Assembly (NCBI GenBank): GCA_904066235.2
Contig: CAJFCV020000004.1
Coordinates: 3,162,001-3,226,000, forward strand
Origin: Bursaphelenchus xylophilus
Lineage: Eukaryota; Nematoda; Chromadorea; Rhabditida; Aphelenchoididae
DNA length: 64,000 bases
Reading direction: 5' to 3'
This document shows, piece by piece, positions 33,560-43,662 of this stretch. The translations under genes were made by a program, and so were the position numbers. The notes under the pieces were generated by a model. The model had not been told where the DNA came from and searched no databases. It was given only the letters and a program-made list of their open reading frames with translations. The first letter of the stretch is position 1. The number at the start of each line of letters is the position of its first letter.

Positions 33560-33850
33560 TTATTTCATTTCTTCAACAACTCCATGCGTCTGCTTATTTG
33601 GATGCCGGGTTTGTACCTTCGCCACTCCTACACTGCTACTTTTGAGTCGATCATATTTGCAAGTTCTGGTTTCCTGGTGCCTTTTACGCTGTGATCGTTC
33701 TTTGTAAGTCGCTCCAATTTTAATGTGGCCGAATGATTTGCTGATGTGGTTGGACAGGCGATTCAAGTCGGCCACAACGTCATCGTCAATCTTGAGGAAG
33801 TATTTGACGTTCGGGCAGAAGGTTTGGAAGAAATTAAAATCAGCACTGGT
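33560..33850 (-). pseudogene. Fragment of a GT31-like glycosyltransferase
   Basis: On the minus strand, after a possible acceptor TTTTCCAG near 33850, the frame reads CPNVKYFLKIDDDVVADLNR and continues to a stop at 33560. The PNVKY-LKIDDDV pattern is the metal-binding DDD motif and its lead-in in beta-1,3-galactosyltransferase-type (GT31) enzymes, which act in the Golgi. Only one exon-sized piece is present. No upstream catalytic region or membrane anchor was found within the spacer, and the downstream sequence is Lys/Arg/Gln-rich and unlike the family. I read it as a relic. Confidence 0.45.
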
Positions 33851-33859
33851 TATACTTTC

Positions 33860-34625
33860 TGGAAAATTTGACGGTAATAAAAACTTCCAGCCAAGCGACA
33901 GGTGTCAGATTCCACGGAACCTGGAGTTATACACGATGTGTCAACTTGATGGAATTTATGGAGAGAGATAGAGGGATGTCCCCTGTGTCAACTGTTTCCC
34001 CAGTTGTTTTTCCCCGATGTTCGAGAATGTTCGATGGAGAGATCCCGAAGCGGAGAGCCTGAATTACGACACCGTAACCTTCTCTGAGGTTTTATCCCAT
34101 ACTTTGATCAGTTGTTGCTGTGAAGTGCAGTCGTGTTATAGTTGTTGAGTTGTGTTGTGTTATTGAAGTTATTGTATTGCCTTATTTTATTGCATTGTTT
34201 ACTATTTTATTGATAAATCATTTATTCGAGTTGATTTGATCTCATTCTCGTGTTCATCTTTAAGGGAACGATATCTTTCGATTACCCGACATCCACATAC
34301 GCAACCTTCCACTTGGGAGGCCGAGTCATTTCAGGTAGAATAGGTAGCGTAAGGTAATCGACAGAAGAAACCACCGCAAGACCACAGCCAAGCCGTTGAT
34401 TTCTTTTCTGACCGAAGGTGGAATCGGACAACAGGTATCAAGTGCGACGCTCCAATTTTCTTTGTATTTTATACACACGTCGGGAATAGGTTACTCGCGC
34501 TTTGCAGATTCTAAAAACGAACGACTTCAAATTTTAAATACTACTTAAACCTCACAGACAGCTGCAAACAACACAAAGATATGAGCAAAAATTTTGACCA
34601 AAACTTCCTGAATAATATTACAGAT
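33860..34625. other. Spacer before receptor 10, with family B relic
   Basis: 34436-34530 holds AAGTGCGACGCTCCAATTTT and TTACTCGCGCTTTGCAG, the left part of a family B element without its right half. Simple GTTGTG/TATTG-rich sequence lies at 34130-34220. No gene is seen. Confidence 0.45.
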
Positions 34626-34885
34626 GAATTTATGAAATGGCACGTGTTTCTGCAGCACAGCGAAGCAATTCTCGGAATAACGGGCACAAAGGAACGGCTG
34701 GTTTTACTGTCTACATTCTGCTCTTCGATCTTGTTGTTTATTTCCACGATGTTACGAAAAGATTTTCACTGTGTTCCAGTTATGGAAATTGGGTTTACTC
34801 CCGTTTTTTTGCAGCTTCGCACCATGTACGAAACCATTAGTTATTACTAATAGTATATAAGAAATGCCGATGAAATGACAACAAC

Positions 34886-34894
34886 TTTTTTCAG
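34886..34894 (+). promoter_or_regulatory. Candidate trans-splice acceptor of receptor 10
   Basis: TTTTTTCAG followed by CG and the ATG at 34897, identical to the arrangement before receptor 8. Confidence 0.5.
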
Positions 34895-34896
34895 CG

Positions 34897-36538
34897 ATGA
34901 TTTACGAAAATTCGGCGGCCTTCTTGACTCAGCATTCGCTCCTCATTACCACTACTTTGGAGTCAATTTGCGCGCCCATTGTGTTGTACTTGACCCTCTA
35001 CCACTCGATGCAGATGAAACGGTACCGATATTTGATTATGAATCATGTTGTGTGGAACTTGCTGATGAATTGGGCGTTGTGTTTCTACAAGCCGACACTG
35101 TTGTTTCCGGCGCCTTGTGTGACGTTTGCACCAGCGATTCATAACACTTGGTTCACTGGGATCAGTTCGATGTTCCTTGTCTTTCTAATCGTAAATGTGG
35201 AGATGGCGGTGGTTTGGAGTGTGTTTTATCGGTTCTTTATGGTAAGCGTTGCTAATAAGGAAAGAAAAATTTATGTCATTGTTTTATCGGCATAAAAATT
35301 TCGCTGCAAATTTAAAAAGTACAGGGTGGGGCATCTTCGTGGCCCGATTTGAATTGGCTATAACTTCTTTGGTTTTTGGCCAAGTGTTAAAATTCTTTTT
35401 TTCCCTGAATCCTCAGACATCCCCATTTTGTTCGATACCAAATGTGTTATACAAAGGTAAGTGTCATCTACAGTTGTTGGATTTATTCTTGGAGTTCATT
35501 TTTTCGGTTGTTTTTCGGCTGTTTTTTCGGTCTTGTCTGTGTGTTCGAAAATGGAGTGTGGTGTGGAATAATGTATGACATTTGGTATCAACAAAAATGG
35601 GGATGTCTGAGGATTCAGGACAAAAAATGAATTTTAAGATTTGGCCAAAAACTAAAAAAGTTATAGCCAATTCAAATCGGGCCACAAATATGCCCCGCTC
35701 TGTAAACGATGATCCTCACTTTAAATGCGATATTACTCTCTTGAAAAGCGAGGCAAACGACGAACAAAAATTCATTTACAGTCCTATCCTGGCCGTGTCA
35801 GCGACTTTGTTGAGCACCGCAGAGGCTCCATTATTGTGTTCGTCGTTGGCCAACTACTGATTTGCTTTTTCGCCCTCTCTCCTTTTATCATCTTTCAAAG
35901 ACCTAGTAAGTTCACACTAGTATTTATATGAGCTCTAGGTGAAGCAAGAGAAACAGCGGAATTCCTCAAACGACTCCCACACCTGCAACAATACGAACGG
36001 TCCACCGGATACCTTTGTACGATGGATATTGAGATCACCGGGATCGTCGTTCTGTGTGGCGTAATGATGTTGCTGTTCTTCTTAATTGTTGGCATGACGA
36101 TCCTTTTTATTTTGGGGCATCGAGTGACAAGTGTGAACAAAGGTGTGTTCTTTGCAGGGAATAAGCATCGAATGCACAAGATGCTATTCAAGGTCAGTAC
36201 TATTATATACAAAATCGGGGCTGTAGAGGTGAATGTTAAAGGCAAAAAACCGCTTTATCTAGAGGCTGGGTAACGTGAAGGTCTTCTGATTGCAGGCCGT
36301 ACTAGTTCAAGTCATTGTCGGCTTCATCTTTCAACTCGTGCCCACGGCTTTGATCTTGCTCACTTTTTACGCCCAATGGGAGGAGGGAACGACGATCGCT
36401 GCCGTTTGTGCGACGATGATTCAAGTCCACGGATGTGTGGACTTTATTACAATGATGTATTTCATTGTTCCCTATCGCCGGCAGCTGCTGAGATTGGTCG
36501 GAAGGCAACCAGGGAAGGTGTGGTCGGAGCAAACGTGA
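34897..36538 (+). CDS. Chemoreceptor, SRH/SRI-type 7TM (receptor 10), duplicate of receptor 8
   Basis: Exons 34897-35241, 35782-35905, 35939-36192 and 36296-36538 have exactly the lengths of receptor 8 (345, 124, 254, 243 nt; 321 residues). It starts MIYENSAAFLTQHSLLITTT and closes HGCVDFITMMYFIVPYRRQL. Differences from receptor 8 concentrate in TM5 (VVLCGVMMLLFFLIVG) and at scattered membrane positions. Intron 1 carries a 381 bp MITE absent from receptor 8. Intron 2 is only 33 bp. Intron 3 uses the donor GTCAGT. The similarity extends about 230 bp upstream and 140 bp downstream of the gene. Confidence 0.87.
35322..35702. mobile_element. 381 bp palindromic MITE (receptor 10, intron 1)
   Basis: CAGGGTGGGGCATCTTCGTG at 35322 and ATATGCCCCGCTCTG ending at 35702 are inverted and flanked by TA. 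The arms match through CCGATTTGAATTGGCTATAA. CAGGGTG is also the tip of the mariner relic at 31441, suggesting a related transposase. Confidence 0.82.
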
Positions 36539-36968
36539 ATTCGAAGACTATGGAGTGTGCAAGTGAGTGCTTAAATTGCGCGTGGGTTGTAGGAATAAGC
36601 TGGGTAATGAATATCACCAAAAATCATCAAGGGTTAAAGGAATTTGCTAGTCTTTCCGAGGAACGTAATAAAGTAGCCCTATGAAACCGGACTTTTCTCA
36701 CGTAGCGAATTATTGCAAACATCAAAAGAATCTGAAGATTACTAATATTTCCATGAACAGCTTTTGTAAGCGTATACAAGAAAACATCAAAAATTTCCTC
36801 CCCGCTTAATCAACTTCGCCAAAGCAAGTAAATTATGAAACGACACATCTGTACAATTGAATTGCCTTTAGTTTCCTCCAGGTGCTAAGACTTCTGTGTG
36901 AGATTTAAAGGGCATTATTCTCGTATGTCGCCATGTTCTCCTGTAGCTTTCTTGAACAAGCTTAGACT

Positions 36969-38859
36969 ATGATCTACGTAAATTCACTGGCCCCATTGAC
37001 GGATTACGTTGTGCCTTTTGCCACAGCAATTGAAACTTTCTGCGCTCCCTTTATCATATACCTTGCCTTGTACCATTCAAGGCAAATGCATCGTTATCGG
37101 TATTTGATTGTGAACAACGTTGTTTGGAGCTGTTTATTCAACTGGGTGGTCTCTGTTATGGATCCGGTTTTCATGTATCCTTCGACATGCGTTCTTAGCT
37201 ATCGTAAATGGCTGCATGAGCCGTATCGGTCCAGAAAGGCCATGATGTTTTACCTGACCTTCTTGGTGAATGTCATGTTTGCGATGATTTGGAGTCTGTT
37301 GTATCGGTATTGCATGGTGAGTTTTTTTGTGAGGAAATAAGCCAAGGGGATCTCATTAGTCATTAGTCGTTCGATTTTTGTCAGAAAAAAATGGATGATG
37401 ACCTTTATAAAAAAGTAAAAACTCTGTAGAACAAAACATAGAACCAATTGATTAACCATGCAGAGGTTCATGATCGTTCTAAACCTCGTTGATAACCAGA
37501 GATTGCCACGGTCAAAATTTCGGCTCCGTCTAAGGCTCTTAGCTCCCAAAGCCGGAGCCAAGGCCAAATTTACGGCCCTGGCACCGGCTCCTGTGCAAAA
37601 TTTAAAAAGGTCTCCGGCTCCGACTCCCGGCTCCTGTGCAAAGAAATTTTTTTCTATATCTTTTCAAAAATAAAGATTATTAGTGCCAGAGATGACATAC
37701 CCAACGTTTTTGATCGGTTTATAATAACAAGATCACGAAATTTTTTCTGAACACTGAGAAGCATGGCTCCGACTTGGGGCTCGGGAGCCGGAGCCGTGGC
37801 AATCTCTGTTGATAACCCATTCCTTTTTATTTAAAACTTTTCACGCAATAAACAGCTGATAAACTTGCACTTTTAAGCTTTTGAACCTGAATTAGTTTGT
37901 CTTGAACCTGTAACAAGTTTATAGACCAGTATATACGCTAACCGTAAAATGGCTACTGCCTTAAATATTTTACTCGTTCCTTTAAAAAAACAACCAATAA
38001 TTCCAGGCATTCCCCGGAAGGCTCAGTCAAATCGCTGAGAATGGGAAGACCGCAATTGTGATCATGATGACTGTTGAAGTTCTGTGTTGTTTCTATGCCC
38101 TAAATCCTGCATCTTTAATGAACATGCCTAGTAGGTGCCTCTCAGGAACCCCTTTTCAAGAACTCTTTTAGCCCCAGAAGACGACCGTGGCTGGTTTATG
38201 GAGCAGCTCCCCCAATTCCGAGAGATTGAGCCGGAAGTTGGCTATCTTTGCAGTCCAATGAGCAGACATACAAAATCTCGAGGAGTTATCGGTTTTTTCA
38301 TCGTTATGTTCCTCATTGTTGGTGGGCTAATCATGCTCGGGATCATGTTCTATCGGGTTATGTTTTTTCTTTCGAAAGCCAACAACATAACGGCCATTCG
38401 GCTGCACAAAATGTTGCTAAAGGTAAGGAAATTTGTAGAAACGACAAGAAGTACGTATATTTTGTCACATAGGCTCTCAAAAAAGGAATTACTGCCTTTT
38501 TGTGTGGGGTTCTTGGCCGCTGGGGTAAACTTTTAATTCAATTCGCATCCAAAATTTCCTCAATTAAACACTGTATTGCGCTGTAATCGTGTTTATTGCA
38601 GGCTCTGACCGCGCAGTTAATCGTTGGAGACTTGTTTTTGCTCTTGCCCATTGGATTTTCGTTTCTGGCCTTTGGCAGCAATTGGGAGGAAGGAAGAACA
38701 ATCTCAGCCTTCTGCCAAATGCTGATTCAAGTCCACGGATGCGTTGACTTCATTACGACAATCTATTTTATCACGCCATATCGAAGAAAATTTATCGGCA
38801 TGTTCAAAAAGACGCCGTTAGACGTCACAAGGATCAGCACAGTTTCCGCGAAATATTAA
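36969..38859 (+). CDS. Chemoreceptor, SRH/SRI-type 7TM (receptor 11)
   Basis: Exons 36969-37316, 38007-38130, 38172-38422 and 38602-38859 give 326 residues, starting MIYVNSLAPLTDYVVPFATA. Exon 1 ends YRYCM. Exon 3 begins with a PEDDRGWFMEQLPQF block akin to receptors 12 and 13, so 11-13 form a subgroup with a ...MEQLP-F/L loop. TM7 closes HGCVDFITTIYFITPYRRKF. Intron 2 is 41 bp. Intron 1 (690 bp) carries a hAT MITE. The frame is intact and splice sites are canonical. Confidence 0.86.
37497..37808. mobile_element. hAT-type MITE with perfect 8-bp duplication (receptor 11, intron 1)
   Basis: CAGAGATTGCCACGG at 37497 is exactly inverted at the end (37808). TTGATAAC stands on both sides (37489-37496 and 37809-37816). 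An 8-bp duplication and CAGAG tip are diagnostic of hAT. The 312 bp body is unusual for the window: repeats of GGCTCC / GGAGCC and clearly higher G+C than its surroundings. Confidence 0.88.
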
Positions 38860-39122
38860 ATAGCTGAGGCTGGCAGTAGCAGGAATGAGAGGATACAGGG
38901 GATAAAAGCCGAAGCGTATCGTATCAACATCCATTGGATGGGGACTCCAAAGTCCTCCACCTTGAAAATTACTGTATAAAAAATACGCGTCATATAAACA
39001 GGTGCATTGACTACCACTACACATCACGTTTACAAATAACGTATTTAGGCGTGGATTTTTGGTTATCTTTATTTCATTAATAAGTGCAATGTATTTCCAA
39101 CCAGCGGATGACCTTGCAAATA

Positions 39123-39338
39123 CAGAGTGTCCCAAAAAAAGCAAACTTTTTTCATAGCTCCTGAAGAAAAAAATGGCTAGGTGCAGCCAAAAAAATTTTA
39201 ATACTACAAAATTCTCCGTGTTTTTCAGTCATAGTGGTTTGATTTTCATGCCCATCGATAAAATCTACCTAGTTTTTTTCGAATTTCAAACAAAGGGACT
39301 TCGATTTTCGACTTGTTTTTGGAGCATCTCAGAGAATT
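39123..39338. mobile_element. Truncated mariner end
   Basis: CAGAGTGTCCCAAAAAAAGC at 39123, preceded by TA, and the next 210 bp match the right end of the 31441-32682 element read from its tip, including CAAAGGGACTTCGATTTTCG. The match stops abruptly at about 39338, where receptor-like sequence begins. Confidence 0.7.
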
Positions 39339-39394
39339 TGGTTGAATATACCGTTCCAATTGCCACGCCCATTGTGTTGATTGGCAGCGTTTAA
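39338..39394 (+). pseudogene. Scrap of chemoreceptor exon 1
   Basis: LVEYTVPIATPIVLIGSV then stop. The first twelve residues resemble the L-(D/N)Y-VP-ATAIE opening of receptors 11 and 12. It is fused directly to the mariner fragment, so the original 5' end was lost at the insertion or a later deletion. Very short, so weakly supported. Confidence 0.3.
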
Positions 39395-39733
39395 TTATCT
39401 GGAGTTCTGCAACGCTCCTAGGACATCTTGTGCCTCCATGAGTCTCCGGAAGACTCCCATGCTAAAGGCCCTGAAGTGGTTCGTTACTCAAGCCTCTGTG
39501 ATGCGATGTTTGTGCCCTGAAGGTGCATATTTTACGTCCAAATTCGATTAGAACGACCCCAGAAATAGCGCTCCATTATACTAATGCCTCTTAAAAGGAG
39601 TGGAAAATACTCATTCACAGCTGACATATTTGTTTACAAACAATTACAAGTACCACTGGGACCATATTCTTGTCTGTGGAATACAAAAAACTTCGTGCTA
39701 TATTACGTTAATTGTGTCATATTTGAAAATACA

Positions 39734-41324
39734 ATGCTTCTACACGATTCCCTGAAAGGCTTTGCAAACTACGCAGTGCCAATCGTAACGATTATTGAGG
39801 CCATTTGCGCGTCCACAATCATCTATTTGGCGCTTTATCATTCGAAAAACATGACACGTTATCGTTTTCTGTTGATAAATACGGTATTATGGAGCTGTTT
39901 GTTCAATCTGCTCACTTGCTTCTGCAAGCCGGCGCTTATGTTGCCATCTGCTTGTATTTTGTTTTACAACAGTTACTTTCACGACGCGAAAACGACAAAT
40001 TTTGTGCTGCAAATTCTGATTTTTTTGTACGTCAATGTTCAACTTTCCGTTTTCTGGTCATTTCTTTATCGCTACTTTATGGTATGTCTTTGTCATTATC
40101 GTAGGGTCAAAAAAATTTTCCTCGTAATTGAACATAGTTCTAGGCGTATCCCGGCTGGATTAGTAATACAGTTGAGCATGGCCGAGCTCCGCTCTTCGTC
40201 ATGTACGGTGGCCAGGTTCTACTGTATGTTGTGATGCTGGCACCGGCCCTTTTCTATGGAGTTCCAGGTAGGCCAAAAGCTCTTTTAGGCTTTTTTTGCA
40301 ATACTATCAAATGTAATGGTCGACTTTATAGAATATAGAAAGGTTTATTAGAGAATAATTACAAGAGAATTACAAGAGCATTAAGAGAGGGGAAGCGCTT
40401 CCTCGAATGATTTCGAGGGCGGCTTATATATTATAGTAGATTGGGTTGTTGTAGTTTGGGTTGCACACATTCCAAACTTGGTTTTTATGAACTCAGTTTC
40501 TGCTGAGTCACTTTGTGTCCTCATCCGGTTTCGCAATCCGGAAGCCATCGATCTTATTTCTTCATTGTTTGACGCACGTAATGCGCGTGGTCATTAATCT
40601 TGAACTCCTTGGGCGTGGTCTCCTTTGACCACTCCATTCGTAGTGTAGCGGCGGTGTTCACGTGGTTTCCGCACGGCTTCCATTATTTGATCATTACACA
40701 AATGCCCTTCTCTTGAAGCCCAATAAAAACTCGATGCTTTCAGATCCAGCTCTCGAAGACGAGGCCATACGACAGCAGATCCCTCAATTGTACGGAACCA
40801 AACTTCTCACGGAAATTGGCTGGCATTGTGAGCCACATCCGGCGCCAGCGAGGAAATTCGCTCTCGTCGGGTTCATTCTGAACGTAATGTTCTTTTTCAT
40901 TGGCCTAATCTTTTATTCGGTTCTGTTCAAACGTGTGTTGGTCAGCAAACCTGCCGGGGTTGCCGCAAGAAACACGCAAAGAATGCATTTGATGCTGTTC
41001 AGGGCAGTATCCGCTCAACTTTTTATCGCCAGCTCCATGCTGCTTCTGCCCAGTGCCACAATCCTATTGGCCTACTACACTGAATGGGAGGAAGGGACCA
41101 CTCTCTCTTCCGGCTGTATTTTCTTGATCCAGCTTCACGGATGCTTTGACTTTATCGCCATGATCTGCTTTATCACTCCATACCGAAGGAAGCTGCAGCA
41201 GATTTTTATGAAGTCGCCGAAAGTGGGCAGTCAGTATAGAAATTATCGGACGAACAGTGTCAACGAGCTTGAAAAAAGAGGAGGCCTTAATGCCATCGCA
41301 AACTTTCCTATGTATAGAAAATGA
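39734..41324 (+). CDS. Chemoreceptor, SRH/SRI-type 7TM (receptor 12), intron 3 lost
   Basis: Exons 39734-40081, 40144-40267 and 40744-41324 give 350 residues, starting MLLHDSLKGFANYAVPIVTI. I chose this ATG, not 39584, because exon 1 is then exactly 348 nt as in the paralogues. The last exon runs through MHLMLFRAVSAQLFIASSML without the usual intron 3, a clean intron loss. TM7 closes HGCFDFIAMICFITPYRRKL, with Cys replacing Tyr. The cytoplasmic tail is longer than average and basic. Intron 2 (476 bp) holds a solo LTR. The frame is intact. Confidence 0.85.
40312..40698 (-). mobile_element. Solo LTR in receptor 12 intron 2
   Basis: The segment starts TGTAATGGTCGAC and ends GATCATTACA, giving TG/CA tips and a 7-bp terminal inversion, with CAAA on both sides (40308-40311 and 40699-40702). 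On the minus strand a TATAATATATAAG (40424-40436) precedes AATAAA (40344-40349). No internal region remains, so it is a recombined LTR. Confidence 0.65.
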
Positions 41325-41458
41325 TGGGAGTTCACAGCTGCGCAATAAATCTTACCTGAAGATAATTGCAAATAAATTGACGAACAGTGTATACTAATTT
41401 CATCGTGTTTACTAACATAAGACAATGCTACGTACGTAGAAAACACATAGAGGTATTA

Positions 41459-42657
41459 GGTTGATACAAAAGTTTTTACACATTTTTTTGAGACACTTCA
41501 AAATAAAATTCCTAGAGCCTGATTGAATGTACGTTAAAACTGAAAGCATAGATGTATGGGGCAGAACATTGCAAAATTTTTGATTCGTGGCATTTTATTT
41601 TCTACAAGCTTCCTTTCAGAATATTTCAAAAATACTAAAAATTTCTCCGTTTGTGTCATCGTGAATATCCTGGGCCCTAGCAATTTTCCAGCCCACTAAA
41701 AAGTCTCGGGTTTTGGGTTATTCGTACTGGGGATGGCTGTAGTTTCTTCTGAATTTATTGCTCTACTTATATCTACACTGACATTTTTTGTAGCATCCCA
41801 TAAAGTTGGCCGGAGAGCCGAGCTACCGATCAAAAGCAGATTTTTAAAAATTTTTTGAAAGGAGTTAGATTTTTTTGACTCGGCTGCCATTCAGGTTGTA
41901 CAAAGACAGTATGCTGATGATACATTCGAAAAGTCACCAACTGAAATTGCCTTATAAGGTAGAAAAGTAGCATAAACTGCACTTTTAGGCGAATTTTTGT
42001 AATTTTTTTACTGGTAGGGCAAGAGGACCTTCAGCTTAGCGCGTCTAGCAACTGATAGTGTATGTCAAGTAGGATCAATTATTTATTAAATAACTAGGAT
42101 ACCGGGCGAGAGTAATGAACAGAAAACGTTTTTGTAAAAATCCCCTAAATTTCGTAAAATATTGGTAGATTAAAAAGATTCGATTTTTCTGCCGCATAGC
42201 TAAAGCTAGCGCGAATGTTTAGCATTGGCGTTGTAGTGCTACTCATACACTACAATAACAGAAAGCGTTATCTCTTAGTGCTTCTAATAGCTGCGTCTAC
42301 AGGGTCTACTTTTGCCAGACCCTAATTTTTGATTTTTCGCACTAAAAATTTTTCGACTAGCCCTATAGCAAATTGTCCTCGATGCCATAGAGATTACATA
42401 CAGGCATACCATATTCTAGAATATTAAGAAGATACAGCCACTCTAGACGTAACGCCGGTGGTTTACTTTTTCTTCCTTCGAGTAGTTAAGGTTTAACACG
42501 GCGCTACTACTACAAATTGCTAAGTTGTAAAAAGTTATTAATCTACTATAATCTACAAACAGCCCTCTTTCTAACAAGATATATATCAGGCCCACTGGCC
42601 TTGGTCTAAATTTTTTAAACTTTTTTAAAGACATGTGTAAAAACTTTTGTATCAACC
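41459..42657. mobile_element. 1.2 kb mariner-like element, TA duplication
   Basis: GGTTGATACAAAAGTTTTTA at 41459 is inverted exactly at the end (42657) over about 26 bp, each with TA outside. Size and ends fit a mariner-type element. The interior has no continuous transposase frame that I can recognise on either strand. Confidence 0.7.
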
Positions 42658-42790
42658 TAATATAATCACAAAAACCAACTAGCCATATTTTTTTTACATT
42701 CCAAATATGACTTGTCCAGTTTGAAGAATTCTTTGCGTGACTGTGCGTGAGCTCTTGCTAACACGTCCAAAAGAAGTATTTGACGAACTA

Positions 42791-42987
42791 CAGTGAGGCA
42801 CCTGATCCAATGGCAAACACGTTTCATTTTGCATCCCGGAATGGATCAAAATCGCGCCCTTTCCTTCAAGGCGGGCTCTTCAAAGCGGGTTTTTTTAGCT
42901 TAGAAAAGGGAAGGGTTTGGAGACATTTTGCTCCCTTCCTCGATGCAAAGTGAGACGTTTTTTGCCATTGGATCCGGTCCCTCACTG
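42791..42987. mobile_element. CAGTG MITE copy 6 (intergenic)
   Basis: CAGTGAGGCACCTGATCCAA at 42791 and GGATCCGGTCCCTCACTG ending at 42987, flanked by TA. It is shorter than the ~240 bp standard because part of each arm is missing. Confidence 0.83.
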
Positions 42988-43662
42988 TAAACCGTTTGCA
43001 AACGGTTTAGAAAATCACGTCGGTGGAGTGATTTTTGCCACATACACTGAAGTGGGGCTGAACGTTGAAGGGGAGTCGGAGGACGTTTAGACCACAAATC
43101 GTTGGGAACAAGTACACACACATGAACACAACTCTCTTTTATTCACGTCAACGGAACAACCGAAGAAGATAATGACCTAATTGGTGATAAAGTGTTCCTT
43201 TTATTTAACTCCATTTATGCTAATTTCCGTGGGAATTGTGGAGACTTTTGAGGCTCCACGACATACACTATGAGAAAAAAACAAAAGTTCACCTGAACTG
43301 TGCAACTTTTTGCATTTTGCATCATGCAATAGGCTTTGTTCGGGTGTCGCATAGTGACTTCTCTTGCACACGCATGTTGTAGAAATCACTCGAGCTACTT
43401 TACGAACTCACTAGTAAAGAAGTTCGATGACTTCAAAAACTAAAGTTTTCTGCTGTGTCAAAATAATTGTCGAATTTTGGTTCGTCCAATTTTTTCGTCA
43501 TCCCTTTGCTGGGCCAAGTTGGGCGGGCTGACATTTTGCCCACTAGCCACGTAGGCACAGGTGAACATGTTTTTATATTTTTGGACGTTTGTTTTTTTAA
43601 TAAGTTGCTCTTTGCGCTGTTCATTTTGCAGTTCTTCAACAGAGGAGAATTAGACTTCATCC
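42988..43662. other. Upstream region of receptor 13
   Basis: No gene seen. The stretch 43388-43420 (CTCGAGCTACTTTACGAACT) resembles 44419-44450 in receptor 13 intron 1, hinting at a small duplicated segment. Confidence 0.3.
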
